Assembly (NCBI GenBank): GCA_041694635.1
Contig: JBDNHI010000016.1
Span: 97,378 to 161,377, forward strand
Direction of reading: 5' to 3'
DNA length: 64,000 nt
DNA from: UBA969 sp041694635
Lineage (GTDB): Bacteria > Planctomycetota > Planctomycetia > Gemmatales > Gemmataceae
Part shown: piece by piece, positions 35,173 to 44,774 of the stretch
Layout: each line of letters opens with the position of its first letter
How positions within the stretch are numbered: position 1 is the stretch's first letter
Translations under genes and position numbers: made by a program
The notes under the pieces: model-generated
What the model saw: the letters and a program-made list of their open reading frames with translations, nothing else
Database searches by the model: none
Told to the model about the DNA's origin: nothing

Positions 35173-37146
35173 CTAACCAATTATAATTCGTGATTGTTTT
35201 TCAACATTTGGTTCGGCCTTAATTATAAGTTCCTTCACCATCCAAGGAACATTTCCCTCACCAAACAAGAGGAAACTAATGTTTGCAGACAGCGTGCTTT
35301 CATCGGACCAACCAAAATGAATTTCGGGTGGTTTACCAAACTTACTTAACTCTAAGGCAATAGCCGCAATGACATGAGAAATCGAGGAACAGCGAGATAC
35401 TTTAAGAATAAATCGCTCATCAAATTGTTCAACTTCCATTAAAGGTTGCTGATAAAATTCGCTAGTATCGCCTCTTGAAACTTCTAAGAAAAGGATTGAA
35501 ACCTCGGCAGGAATACGATGTTCCCTGCGGATGATTTCTTCCTTAATAAGCAATTCTCTCCGCCCAGGGCGATGCGGAACAAGCACGGGGAACTCTAGGT
35601 GTTCTAAAGTCTCCCAAAGAAATCTAGAGTGTTCATCTACGAATTCGAACCCATTGAATCTTAGTTCTGTAGACCTAAGCAACCTCGAAATAAAAGAGGA
35701 GACAAATATTGCACCAACAAAACAAACACCAATTTTCATTCCTTCGGGTTTTTCAATAATAACCGCCAAGGTTGTGTAGGCAAAGGAAATAGTAATCAAA
35801 AGAAAATACCAAGGCACCCGAAATAGGAATACACCTATGCGCGAACGGTATATTTCAATAACCGAGGCTATACAAGCGCTTAATATAAGGACCAAAACCC
35901 CAGTTGCATAAGCACCCCCTTGGGCGCTTACATCTGCATTAAATGCCCAAGTAACAAACAAATTTACTAATGTAAACAGGATCACCATATACTTAATTTT
36001 CTTCGACCATTCGGGAGCCATACCATACCGAGGTAAATATTGAGGCACGAGGTTGATCAAAGCAGCCATTGCACTAGCACCTGCAAACCAAAGGATTGAC
36101 ACAGTACTAAGGTCGTAAATCGTGCCAAAAACTGAACCGAATGGAAAAGCCTGAATACTTGGGCTTTCTCCGTGAGCAAGAAAAGCAAGGGCACGGTCTT
36201 TAGCAGTTGGAACAATTTCGCTTCCCGAAACAGCAAGTAATTTTTCAGGTGGAATTAATGTGGTCACAGCGATTGATGAAGCAATTAAAAAAAAGGACAT
36301 AATGGAACCCGCAGTAAGAAGCAATCTTCGAGTGTTACGAATTCTTCCTTTTGGATTCTCTTGTGTATCGGTATCGTCGCCTTTAATGATACCCATGATA
36401 GCAACACCTGTTTCAAATCCGCTTAAACCTAGTGCCAGCTTTGGAAACAATAATAGGGATAGAATAACGACGCCAGTAATTCCTGTAAATGGAATGGAAG
36501 GCGCATCCACCAAATGCCAATTATTACCCCCGACCTCCACATCTTTAAGCCAACCCCAGAAGAACTCAGGATTGTGAATTAAATGATTCAGGCAAGTAAT
36601 AACAATGATAAGATTTAAAACCATGTAAATAAAAACAATACCAACCGCAACTCCTATGACCTCTGACATACCACGCAAAAACATCGCACCTAATAAAACC
36701 AACAACCCCATTGTCATAATTAAACGCTGTTTATCGTGACTAAACGATTCACTATGCAGAGGCCAAAAAGGGTTAGAAATTAAATGTTCAGCGGCATCAG
36801 CTGCAGATAGCGTTTTTGTGATGACAAAATCAGTCGCTGCAAATCCCAGCAAAGTGATTACTAATGCTTTCCCAGACCAACCGTGTAACAGTTTTTCCAA
36901 CATTCCAATAGAACCAAGGCCGCTAAACGATTTGCCCGCGACATACCGATAAACAGGAAAAGCCCCAAAAAGAGTAACTATAACCACGACAAGTGTTGCA
37001 AAAGGTGAGAGTTTTCCGGCAGCTTCGTAAGCAATCGAGGGTTGGTAACCAAGTGTACTGAAGTAATCTACCCCGGTAAGACAGAGCGCCCACAGCCAAA
37101 AAATTTGATGATCTTTGGGATGTTGCACTTGACTGGAATCATTCAT
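35173..37146 (-). CDS. APC superfamily permease
   Basis: A 657-residue inner-membrane transporter with about twelve membrane segments in the first 430 residues, then a C-terminal cytoplasmic region of about 200 residues (FVDEHSRFLWETLEHLEFPV onwards). The first helix carries ALCLTGVDYFSTLGYQPS, where APC transporters have an unwound substrate-binding motif; a GLSGFETGVAIMGII segment is typical too. Substrate is probably an amino acid or cation, not determinable. The ATG at 37146 is preferred to 37269 because the earlier 41 residues lack membrane or family character. It ends 76 bases before the M28 peptidase start, same strand. Confidence 0.82.
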   Translation of the reverse strand: MNDSSQVQHPKDHQIFWLWALCLTGVDYFSTLGYQPSIAYEAAGKLSPFATLVVVIVTLFGAFPVYRYVAGKSFSGLGSIGMLEKLLHGWSGKALVITLLGFAATDFVITKTLSAADAAEHLISNPFWPLHSESFSHDKQRLIMTMGLLVLLGAMFLRGMSEVIGVAVGIVFIYMVLNLIIVITCLNHLIHNPEFFWGWLKDVEVGGNNWHLVDAPSIPFTGITGVVILSLLLFPKLALGLSGFETGVAIMGIIKGDDTDTQENPKGRIRNTRRLLLTAGSIMSFFLIASSIAVTTLIPPEKLLAVSGSEIVPTAKDRALAFLAHGESPSIQAFPFGSVFGTIYDLSTVSILWFAGASAMAALINLVPQYLPRYGMAPEWSKKIKYMVILFTLVNLFVTWAFNADVSAQGGAYATGVLVLILSACIASVIEIYRSRIGVFLFRVPWYFLLITISFAYTTLAVIIEKPEGMKIGVCFVGAIFVSSFISRLLRSTELRFNGFEFVDEHSRFLWETLEHLEFPVLVPHRPGRRELLIKEEIIRREHRIPAEVSILFLEVSRGDTSEFYQQPLMEVEQFDERFILKVSRCSSISHVIAAIALELSKFGKPPEIHFGWSDESTLSANISFLLFGEGNVPWMVKELIIKAEPNVEKQSRIIIG

Positions 37147-37332
37147 TATAGGCCCTAAAGTGAAAAAGAGCCGCTTTGGCCCTACATAAAGAAATATTTT
37201 ACTCTTTTTGGCGTTCAAGTTGAAAAAAGAAACCGATAATTCGCAACCAATTCTCTTGGTATCGTCCAAATGTATTGGTATAAAGTCAATGAGAGCAACA
37301 TCTTACAACTCGTTTTTTAAGGATTAATAATC

Positions 37333-38529
37333 GTGACAAACAGCTTTTCTCTTAACCAAAAATGGGCCACAGAACTTTTAATGGGTTGTTTGAAAATTGA
37401 AGGGGTTACGGGGAAAGAATTCAACATCGCAAAATTTGTCAACGCTCAGTTGATTTCTCTTGGGGTGCCAAAAGCTCAGATTAAATTTGATTCCGTACAC
37501 AAGAAAATACCATTACCTACAGAGTGTGGCAATTTGATCGTAACCTTGCCCGGCACTGTTTCGGGGCCCAGATTACTTTTCTCGACGCACCTAGACACCG
37601 TTCCTTTATGCGCTGGAGCCAAACCCGTTTTAAAAGGAAAAAAAATCTCTTCGGCCTTGCCCACTGCCTTGGGTGGGGACAACCGAACCGGAGTTGCCTG
37701 CCTTATTTATCTTGCTGCAAAACTTATTAAAGAAAACATTCCACACCCACCCATCACCTTGCTTTTTACGGTCAGAGAAGAAAGTGGTTTGTTTGGGGCA
37801 AGATATGTAAAGCTTGAAGATTTAAAAAATCCGGTTATGGGTTTTAATGTAGATGGTAGAATCCCCGAAGGCATTACTATCGCTGCCGTTGGCGCTGAAA
37901 GATTTGAAGTTGAAATTACAGGCAAAGCTTCTCACGCAGGCGTTTACCCTGAAAAAGGAATTTCTGCCATTATGGTTGCCAGTATCGCCCTAGCGAAAAT
38001 TCATCAGGAAGGCTGGTTTGGGAAAATTAATAAAAAGGAAGGCGAAGGAACTTCTAACATTGGTGTTTTCTCAGGTAAAAATATGACCTCTGCAGGCGAT
38101 GCCACTAATGTGGTTACTGATTATGTCTACCTTAAAGGTGAAGCACGAAGTCATAATTCCAGTTTCATAAAAACAATCCGCAAGCATTATCAAGAAGCAT
38201 TTGAATTTGCGGCCAATCAAGTTTTGGACGATCAGAATAAAAAAGCAAAGATTAAGTTTCATTACACTCAAGATTATTACCCGTTTCAACTTAAAGAAAG
38301 CGCAGAAGTAATTAAAAAAACTTTGGTAGCATCACAATCTTTAGGTTGGGATGCTAACCTTAAAAGTGGTAATGGCGGGCTCGATGCCAATTGGCTTGTG
38401 AAACACGGTATTCCAACTATAACTTTTGGCGCAGGGCAGAACAACATTCATACGATTGATGAGTTTGTTGACACAGAGTCGTTTTGGCGTGGTTGCCAAT
38501 TTGCTTTACAACTTGCAAGGGTTTCTTAA
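37333..38529 (+). CDS. M20 family metallopeptidase (peptidase T-like)
   Basis: A 398-residue cytoplasmic di-zinc exopeptidase. Ligand motifs: FSTHLDTVP (His-X-Asp), GGDNRTGVACLIYLA (bridging Asp), REESGLFGARY (catalytic and metal Glu), FNVDG, and a final HTIDEFV (His). A lid domain is inserted (KASHAGVYPEKG). PepT-like tripeptidase is a likely label, but a carboxypeptidase or hydrolase of amino-acid conjugates is possible. The start is GTG at 37333 with AAGGA 9 bases upstream; no earlier ATG is in frame. It points away from the APC permease and precedes btaA. Confidence 0.88.
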   Translation: MTNSFSLNQKWATELLMGCLKIEGVTGKEFNIAKFVNAQLISLGVPKAQIKFDSVHKKIPLPTECGNLIVTLPGTVSGPRLLFSTHLDTVPLCAGAKPVLKGKKISSALPTALGGDNRTGVACLIYLAAKLIKENIPHPPITLLFTVREESGLFGARYVKLEDLKNPVMGFNVDGRIPEGITIAAVGAERFEVEITGKASHAGVYPEKGISAIMVASIALAKIHQEGWFGKINKKEGEGTSNIGVFSGKNMTSAGDATNVVTDYVYLKGEARSHNSSFIKTIRKHYQEAFEFAANQVLDDQNKKAKIKFHYTQDYYPFQLKESAEVIKKTLVASQSLGWDANLKSGNGGLDANWLVKHGIPTITFGAGQNNIHTIDEFVDTESFWRGCQFALQLARVS

Positions 38530-38678
38530 AACAATAAATAATCTGCTAGGGTACCAATTGTTTAAATTCTGTGAAGAATACCTTGTTCCCTTTTGATTTT
38601 AATGGTTGCTCTCTGCTTTTTTTGCTATTCAAGATTTATAGTTTGCCTATAAAAGCTGATTCTTGGAGATTTAAACGA

Positions 38679-39884
38679 ATGTTGCGTGCTCGTACTTTGC
38701 TCGAAAAATTTAATAATCGCATTTTTAGTGCGGTGCATAGCAACAATTTAGTCTATAACACCTGCTGGGAAGACCCAGCACTTGATCGAGTTGCACTTAA
38801 CTTTAATTCTCAAGATAAAGTTTTAATGATCACAAGTGCTGGTTGCAATGCGCTGGATTACCTTCTTGCAGGGGCAGGCGAAGTGCATACGGTGGATGTA
38901 AATCCGATTCAAAATGCGCTTTTGGAATTGAAGAAGGCCGCCATTCTACATTTAGAGTATAACGATTTTTTTTCCTTGTTTGGTGAGGGTAAAAATGTAG
39001 CTGTGAAGGTTATCTATGAGAAGTGTTTGCGTCAGCATCTTTCCGACATTTCCAGAAAGTATTGGGATAAAAACATCTCCTTTTTCTTAGGTAAAGGCTG
39101 GCGTAAGTCTTTCTATTACCGAGGAACCTCGGGGCTTCTTGCTAAACTTGTCCTTGCACACGCCAATGTTTTTCAACGACTTAAAAAACCCATCCAAGAA
39201 CTCCTAGATACGAAAACTATCGAACAGCAACGCGAAGTTTATGAAAATAAAATTAAAAACCGCATTTGGACTCCTTGGATGAAATGGTTTCTTAGTAGAA
39301 ATATGACGCTCAATCTTATGGGTGTGCCGGGGCCTCAAAAAGAACAAATCACCAAGCAGTACCCAGGTGGCGTTGCTAAATATATCCAAGATTCAATTGA
39401 AGCGGTCATCACACAGCTTCCTTTTCAAAACAATTACTTTTACAGAGTTTATATCCAAGGTAAATACACCAGCGATTGCTGCCCTGAATACCTTAAGCAA
39501 TACAACTTTGCCACTCTTCGTGACAAAGTTAAGAACTTGCACATCAACACCAATACTCTTACGGGTTATATGCAAAGCAGTGGCAACAAGTTTTCTAAAT
39601 TTATTTTACTTGACCATATGGATTGGATGAGTACGCACAACCCAGAGGGCCTTGCCGAGGAGTGGTCTGCAATTCTAGAAAAATCGGCTCCTAATTCCAA
39701 AGCCATTTTCCGCAGCGCAGGGATCAAGGTTACTTACCTTGACCAACTCAAGGTCAACTTTAAAGGAAACAAGGTCGAACTTGGGAGCCTTCTTAAGTAT
39801 GAGACCGAACTTGCTGAGAAACTTCATATTAGCGATAGGGTTCATACATATGCCAGTTTTTACATTGCAAACCTTCCCTCATAA
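38679..39884 (+). CDS. btaA: SAM:diacylglycerol 3-amino-3-carboxypropyltransferase BtaA
   Basis: A 401-residue DUF3419-family protein that moves the 3-amino-3-carboxypropyl group of S-adenosylmethionine to diacylglycerol, making diacylglyceryl homoserine at the membrane. Visible: YNTCWEDPALDRVALN near the start, the SAM-binding segment LMITSAGCNALDYLLAGAG followed by VHTVDVNPIQNALLELK, and the late LLDHMDWMSTHN with RSAG. Length matches bacterial BtaA. Start: ATG at 38679 with GGAG 10 bases upstream, preferred to an in-frame ATG at 38571. btaB follows after 12 bases, confirming the assignment. Confidence 0.9.
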   Translation: MLRARTLLEKFNNRIFSAVHSNNLVYNTCWEDPALDRVALNFNSQDKVLMITSAGCNALDYLLAGAGEVHTVDVNPIQNALLELKKAAILHLEYNDFFSLFGEGKNVAVKVIYEKCLRQHLSDISRKYWDKNISFFLGKGWRKSFYYRGTSGLLAKLVLAHANVFQRLKKPIQELLDTKTIEQQREVYENKIKNRIWTPWMKWFLSRNMTLNLMGVPGPQKEQITKQYPGGVAKYIQDSIEAVITQLPFQNNYFYRVYIQGKYTSDCCPEYLKQYNFATLRDKVKNLHINTNTLTGYMQSSGNKFSKFILLDHMDWMSTHNPEGLAEEWSAILEKSAPNSKAIFRSAGIKVTYLDQLKVNFKGNKVELGSLLKYETELAEKLHISDRVHTYASFYIANLPS

Positions 39885-39896
39885 ACGAAGGTAATT

Positions 39897-40628
39897 ATGG
39901 GACTTTTCTCCGATTTAAAAATTCTTTATCATATGGCGTGTAGTAAAAACACCGGTGTCAACCACGAACAACGGTTGGAAAACTTCTACTCCAGCCAGAT
40001 GGAACATTACGACGATTTTAGGCGTAGGCTTTTGCACGGCAGAGAACAGATGATGTCTCTTCTTCCACTTCTTCCGGGTGACAATCTTATTGATATGGGT
40101 GGTGGAACTGGGAACAACATTGAATCTCTAGCACAAAGGCTTGGGCCATTAAATTCCGTCACTATTGTAGACCTTTGTAAGTCGCTACTTAAGGTTGCAG
40201 ATAACCGGATCGGCCAAAAAAAATGGCTCAATGTTCGCACCGCTTATGCTGATGCTACCCGTTACCAACCTGATTACGGCCAAGCAGATGCTATTACATT
40301 TTCTTATTCACTAACTATGATTCCCAATTGGTTTGATGCAATTAACCACGCCTATGATTTGCTTAAACCTGGGGGGACAATAGGCGTTGTGGATTTTTAT
40401 GTTTCGCGAAAATGGGTCTCTGAAAATCGTACCAAGCATTCTACTTTGACTCGCTTATTTTGGCCCAGTTGGTTCAATTACGATAATGTTTTTCCTTCTC
40501 CGGATCATCTACCTTTTTTAGAAAGCAAATTTCTGGGCACACACCTTTTAGAAAAGAAAGGGTTCGTCCCTTATATGTTTGGTTTGAAAGCACCTTACTA
40601 TATTTTTGTTGGAAAAAAACCGGCATAA
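39897..40628 (+). CDS. btaB: Diacylglyceryl-homoserine N-methyltransferase BtaB-like
   Basis: A 243-residue class I SAM methyltransferase: motif I NLIDMGGGTGNNIE, motif II TIVDLCKSLLKVA, and motif III-like LKPGGTIGVVDFYVSRKW. In btaAB systems BtaB adds three methyl groups to diacylglyceryl homoserine, giving the betaine lipid DGTS, which can replace phosphatidylcholine or phosphatidylethanolamine when phosphate is scarce. The link with btaA (12 bases apart) supports this. Its stop codon directly abuts the stop of the converging DUF952 gene. Confidence 0.86.
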   Translation: MGLFSDLKILYHMACSKNTGVNHEQRLENFYSSQMEHYDDFRRRLLHGREQMMSLLPLLPGDNLIDMGGGTGNNIESLAQRLGPLNSVTIVDLCKSLLKVADNRIGQKKWLNVRTAYADATRYQPDYGQADAITFSYSLTMIPNWFDAINHAYDLLKPGGTIGVVDFYVSRKWVSENRTKHSTLTRLFWPSWFNYDNVFPSPDHLPFLESKFLGTHLLEKKGFVPYMFGLKAPYYIFVGKKPA

Positions 40629-40961
40629 TCAAAGTGTCTTAATACACCAAAGTCCGTTCGAATCTTTAACCGCTTTATGCACTTTACCAACATTTTTCAC
40701 AGGCAAACCGCAGTACAGATGTGGAAACATACCCTGTCCGGGGAATGCATCTTCCCTCACAAACGATTCCAACGAATCTAAATTTATTTCGATTGCTAAA
40801 AGGGATGCCATTTCTTTACAAAATGTATTAGCAACCCAACTGATCTGATGATGGTAACAAAGGTGAATAAAGCCTTCTGATTGATAATTATCGGGGTAAT
40901 AGACTTCCGTTTTACACGATTCCCAAGCTTTGAGGTCCACAAGAAAATAGGCTAGATTCAT
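40629..40961 (-). CDS. DUF952 domain protein
   Basis: A 110-residue small protein covering a whole DUF952 domain: YFLVDLKAWESC, YQSEGFIHLCYHHQ (family core GFIHCS), VANTFC and FPHLYCGLPVKNV (FPHIYG). The fold is related to ADP-ribosyltransferase-like domains, but no activity has been firmly shown in bacteria. No signal peptide. It converges on btaB with zero bases between the stop codons. Confidence 0.82.
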   Translation of the reverse strand: MNLAYFLVDLKAWESCKTEVYYPDNYQSEGFIHLCYHHQISWVANTFCKEMASLLAIEINLDSLESFVREDAFPGQGMFPHLYCGLPVKNVGKVHKAVKDSNGLWCIKTL

Positions 40962-40979
40962 ACTAAAAATTTTCTTTCG

Positions 40980-41624
40980 TTAATCTGGATGGGGTAAATG
41001 TGTGCCGGAAGATCGCAACCTTTCTAAATCTTTTTTCACTGCCAATTGATGTGGGTTTATTTCTAAAGCTCGCTGAAAAAGAACTAACGAGCGATCTGGG
41101 CGGTTTAGTTTTTCGTACACAGTACCAAGTTCTACCAAAGTGCGGGTATCCGAGGGATCTAAAGAAAGCGCTTGTTGATAACGCGATTGCGCCCTAGGCA
41201 GATCGCCCATCGTTTTCCACATCCAACCGTCTTCTGCATAGGCAGCCGCGCAATTAGGCGACTTTGTTAACCAACCTTCGATTCCTCGAATAGCATCGTC
41301 CTGACGATTTTGATTTAATAATAAGACAGTAAGGGCATGCCTTGCACCAGCGTGATTCGGGCTACGCAATATACATTCATTATAGCATTTTTCTGCGTCA
41401 TAGGGGCGTTTAAGATAATCGTAAGTCTGGCCTAGGTTATAGTAAATACCAGGGTCGGCAGGTTGTAATTTTTGAGCAGCTTGAAAACTTTCTTGGGCAT
41501 CGGTGTAACGGCCCATTTTAAAAAGTTGAAGCCCATCGTTGTGATAGTCCTTCACCAGTTCCTGATTGGTCTGGTTACAACCTACAATGCCTAGAATAAT
41601 AATAAGTATACGCCAACTGAACAT
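40980..41624 (-). CDS. Tetratricopeptide repeat lipoprotein
   Basis: A 214-residue protein with an N-terminal hydrophobic stretch ending in a lipobox-like IVGC (Cys16), suggesting a lipoprotein. The rest is about five TPR units, for example GRYTDAQESFQAAQKLQP, PGIYYNLGQTYDYLKRPYDA, GDLPRAQSRYQQALSLDP and DRSLVLFQRALEINP. It is probably a scaffold for protein assembly in the envelope; partner unknown. It ends 18 bases from the DUF952 gene on the same strand, while the alpha/beta hydrolase gene diverges from it. Confidence 0.8.
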   Translation of the reverse strand: MFSWRILIIILGIVGCNQTNQELVKDYHNDGLQLFKMGRYTDAQESFQAAQKLQPADPGIYYNLGQTYDYLKRPYDAEKCYNECILRSPNHAGARHALTVLLLNQNRQDDAIRGIEGWLTKSPNCAAAYAEDGWMWKTMGDLPRAQSRYQQALSLDPSDTRTLVELGTVYEKLNRPDRSLVLFQRALEINPHQLAVKKDLERLRSSGTHLPHPD

Positions 41625-41727
41625 TCTAGCCTCCCATTTGAGAATCCATAGATAAAAAGTGTCTGGTTGGGAAGCCGAGTTTTCAATACTTTTCGTAAAC
41701 TAACCCAGATTTTAAAGGAGATATGCA

Positions 41728-42591
41728 ATGGCCAAGCAGAGATGTACCAAGTTTTACATTGCGATGATTTGCCTTTTGTTTTTTAGACCAATGGGAACCG
41801 CTCAGGAAACTCGTAAAACTGATTCTTTAAAAGAAATAAAAGACATTGGGTATTATGAAGGGGATGGCAAAGATCCTGCCAAGCACAAGCTAGACCTTTT
41901 TCTGCCACAAAATCCTCACAACGCTCCTGTCTTTTTCTTTGTGCATGGCGGGGCTTGGGTTCAAGGGGATAAAAATTTCTTCGGCATTTACTCGGCTATG
42001 GGCAGGCTTGCTGCCCAAAATGGTATGATCGGCGTGGTCATTAGCTACAGACTTTCCCCCAAGGTCCGCCACCCCTCTCACGCAGAGGATGTCGCTCGGG
42101 CGATATCTTGGACTACCAAAAACATTAAAAAATATGGAGGCGATCCGGAAAAAATTATCCTTTGTGGCCATTCTGCTGGCGGTCATCTTGTCAGCTTAAT
42201 AGCCTGTGATCAAACTTATCTTAAATCTGAAAAAGTTGACCCTTCTTGTATCCGAGGGGTCATTTCGATTAGTGGGGTTTATGAGATCCCAAAGCTACTT
42301 TTAAATAATGTTTTTGGCAACAATCCTGTTAATAAAATTAATGCGTCTCCCATCACTCATATTAAAAAACAACTTCCCCCATTCCTTCTTCTTTGTGCAG
42401 ATAAGGAACTCCCCCTTTGCACCTCTAACGACTGCAAGAAGTTTCAAGATGCTCTAGAACAAGCCGGGATTAATGTAAAGTTCAAAGAAATTCCACTTAA
42501 CAATCACATGAAAATGATATTTGATGCAAGTAAGCCGGACACAAAAGTTGGGGCTGCGGTTTTGCAATTCACTAATACCGTTCTTAAGTAA
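41728..42591 (+). CDS. Secreted alpha/beta hydrolase (esterase/lipase type)
   Basis: A 287-residue protein with a signal peptide (FYIAMICLLFFRPMGTAQ) and an esterase fold of the hormone-sensitive-lipase/carboxylesterase kind: oxyanion motif VHGGAWVQGD, nucleophile GHSAGGHL (Ser), an Asp near CADKELPL, and His in NNHMKMIF. The natural substrate is unknown; acetylated sugars would suit a secreted planctomycete enzyme. The RBS AAAGGAG lies 8-10 bases before the ATG. gluQRS follows after 6 bases, so the genes may share a transcript. Confidence 0.86.
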   Translation: MAKQRCTKFYIAMICLLFFRPMGTAQETRKTDSLKEIKDIGYYEGDGKDPAKHKLDLFLPQNPHNAPVFFFVHGGAWVQGDKNFFGIYSAMGRLAAQNGMIGVVISYRLSPKVRHPSHAEDVARAISWTTKNIKKYGGDPEKIILCGHSAGGHLVSLIACDQTYLKSEKVDPSCIRGVISISGVYEIPKLLLNNVFGNNPVNKINASPITHIKKQLPPFLLLCADKELPLCTSNDCKKFQDALEQAGINVKFKEIPLNNHMKMIFDASKPDTKVGAAVLQFTNTVLK

Positions 42592-42597
42592 TTTACT

Positions 42598-43575
42598 ATG
42601 ACCCAAAATTCTAAGCCAATCATAGGTAGACTTGCACCTTCTCCTACGGGTGCCCAGCATATTGGAAATGCAAGAACCTATTTGCTTGCCTGGCTTTCGG
42701 TGCGCAGTAAAAATGGAACGCTTTTTTTACGAATGGAAGATATCGATTCTCCTAGGGTGAAAAAAGGGGCCGATCTACAAGCAATTGAAGACATCCGCTG
42801 GCTTGGGCTTGATTGGGATCACCAATTTTTAGTGCAATCAAATCGGATTAGTTATTATAAAACCGCTTTGGAATCTTTAGCCATAAAAGAACTTGTCTAC
42901 CCCTGCACCTGCACACGAGGCGATGTGATTCGAGCTGCAAGTGCACCTCACGAAGATGGCAAAGAATCTGTTTACCCGCAGACCTGTGCGCATCGAATTG
43001 CAGCAGACTTCAAGAAACTTGAAGGTACTAATTTTTGCTGGCGCTTTCGCTCTCCTCTTAAACAACCAGATTTTATCGACGGTTATAAAGGGTTTATCGA
43101 GGGCCCACAAGGTTTTCAATCAAACGATTTTGTGGTTTGGCGGATGGGAGATTCAATTGATCCTAAAAATTCTATGCCGGCTTATCAACTTGCTGTTGTC
43201 ATTGATGATGCCTTCCAAAATATCACTCAGGTGGTTCGTGGCGATGATCTCGTTTCTTCAACCCCCAAACAGATACTTCTTTATGATTCTTTAAATCTGA
43301 CACCGCCCGAATTCTTCCACCTACCTTTAGTGATTGGTGAAGATGGAAAACGCCTTGCAAAAAGGCACGGCGACACTAGGCTTGCATCGTTAAGAGAACA
43401 AGGGGTAAAGCCCGAAGCCTTGCTTGGTCTGTTGGGGTATTCTTGCGGATGGCTTAAAAAAATTGAACCGCTTACTATCAAAGAACTACTGTACTTATTT
43501 GACTTTAAAAAGATTCCGAGCCAGCCTTTTGTCTTGACTAATGAACATCTAAAAACAATTGGCTACGAAGTTTAA
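42598..43575 (+). CDS. gluQ: Glutamyl-Q tRNA(Asp) synthetase
   Basis: A 325-residue truncated class I synthetase that loads glutamate onto queuosine-34 of tRNA(Asp) rather than onto tRNA ends. HIGH-like motif GAQHIGNART near the N-terminus, MEDIDSPRV, zinc ligands in YPCTCTRGD with a later YPQTC, RMGDSIDPKNSMPAYQLAVV, and KRLAKRHGD in place of KMSKS. It lacks the anticodon-binding domain of full GltX (about 470 residues), which gives the GluQRS label. It converges on the epimerase gene with one base between stop codons. Confidence 0.88.
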   Translation: MTQNSKPIIGRLAPSPTGAQHIGNARTYLLAWLSVRSKNGTLFLRMEDIDSPRVKKGADLQAIEDIRWLGLDWDHQFLVQSNRISYYKTALESLAIKELVYPCTCTRGDVIRAASAPHEDGKESVYPQTCAHRIAADFKKLEGTNFCWRFRSPLKQPDFIDGYKGFIEGPQGFQSNDFVVWRMGDSIDPKNSMPAYQLAVVIDDAFQNITQVVRGDDLVSSTPKQILLYDSLNLTPPEFFHLPLVIGEDGKRLAKRHGDTRLASLREQGVKPEALLGLLGYSCGWLKKIEPLTIKELLYLFDFKKIPSQPFVLTNEHLKTIGYEV

Positions 43576-43576
43576 A

Positions 43577-44521
43577 TTAAGCAACTTTTCTGACTTGCAA
43601 CGAATTTTGCCAAGCCACTTGCCTTGAAAGCCCTTCTTCAAGGGATACTTTAGGCTGCCAACCTAAGTGACTAATTGCTTTGGAAATATCCGCACCGGTA
43701 GACCGTTGGTCGCCTGCGCGAGCATTTTCTTGTTTGACGATAGCTTTACAACCTGTGATTTTTTCAAGCCTACTGATAATTTCCCAAACCGAGGCGATCT
43801 CTCCACCCCCGATATTATAGATTTCTCCATCGGGAGATTCAACCGCAGCGATGGTTGCACCAACACAATCCGAGACATAGGTATTGCCACGCGACTGTTG
43901 ACCATCACCAAAGACTGTAATTGTTTTTCCCTGAAGCATAGCATTGATAAAAATATTGTAGCCCATATCGGGCCTTTGTCGGGGGCCATAGACAGAGAAA
44001 TATCTTAGCACCGTAAGGGGAAGTTTGAATTCTTCTCTAAAAGCAAAGCAAAGGTTTTCAGAAGCAAGTTTGGTCACGCCATAAGGTGAGCTTGGGCAGG
44101 TGGGCATCGATTCATTGCCCGAACTAAATTTCCCATAGACCGATGAGGTTGAAATATAGATAAATTTTTCAAGGGTGTCGGATTGTCTAAGGGAGTCAAG
44201 AAGTCGTTGGGTAGCAAGGAGGTTGCAAGAGGAATAGAGGTTAAAGTTTTTCCAACTAAGGACGAGGCCAGCCATCGCTGCCAAGTGAAAAACAACCTGA
44301 GTTCCCTTGGCAATTTGGGTAAGGTCATTTTCCCTAAAATCAAGTTCATAGAATGAGAAGTTTTTTCGAGTGCGAAGGTTTGCTAAATTACCCTCCTTGA
44401 TTTCTCGAGGGTAATAAGGAATGAATGCATCTACCCCTACAACCTCGTGTCCTAGGTCTAGAAGTTGCTCAGAAAGATGCGAGCCAATAAAACCTGCAGA
44501 TCCCGTAACCATACAACGCAT
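43577..44521 (-). CDS. NAD-dependent nucleotide-sugar epimerase
   Basis: A 314-residue short-chain dehydrogenase/reductase. N-terminal cofactor motif MVTGSAGFIGSHLSEQLLDLG, VGVDAFIPYYPREIKEGNL, VVFHLAAMAG, STSSVYG (Ser), SPYGVTKLASENLC (Tyr-X3-Lys) and RYFSVYGPRQRPDMG. This fits UDP-glucose/UDP-glucuronate 4-epimerases that feed exopolysaccharide or LPS assembly; the exact sugar is not certain. It probably relates to the sugar transferase at 4657. A 250-base gap, with nothing recognisable in it, separates it from the feo operon. Confidence 0.85.
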   Translation of the reverse strand: MRCMVTGSAGFIGSHLSEQLLDLGHEVVGVDAFIPYYPREIKEGNLANLRTRKNFSFYELDFRENDLTQIAKGTQVVFHLAAMAGLVLSWKNFNLYSSCNLLATQRLLDSLRQSDTLEKFIYISTSSVYGKFSSGNESMPTCPSSPYGVTKLASENLCFAFREEFKLPLTVLRYFSVYGPRQRPDMGYNIFINAMLQGKTITVFGDGQQSRGNTYVSDCVGATIAAVESPDGEIYNIGGGEIASVWEIISRLEKITGCKAIVKQENARAGDQRSTGADISKAISHLGWQPKVSLEEGLSRQVAWQNSLQVRKVA

Positions 44522-44774
44522 GGGATTCCTTCCCCATTTTGATTATTTTGACTATTTTCCAGCATCGTGCCAGAATTCACCACACAATTTTGTCGTAGGC
44601 GATTATCGAAGGGAGGTTATCAAGAATTAATTAAAGACGCAATGCAGAGATTTTCTTATTCAAATCAATCGGAATTGTTTCACTTCAGTCTGTAGTGAAT
44701 CTACATTTACTATTTTAAACCAATGGTAAAGTATTTATGACACTCAAATAAAACATTTGATTAGGAAATTCAAA

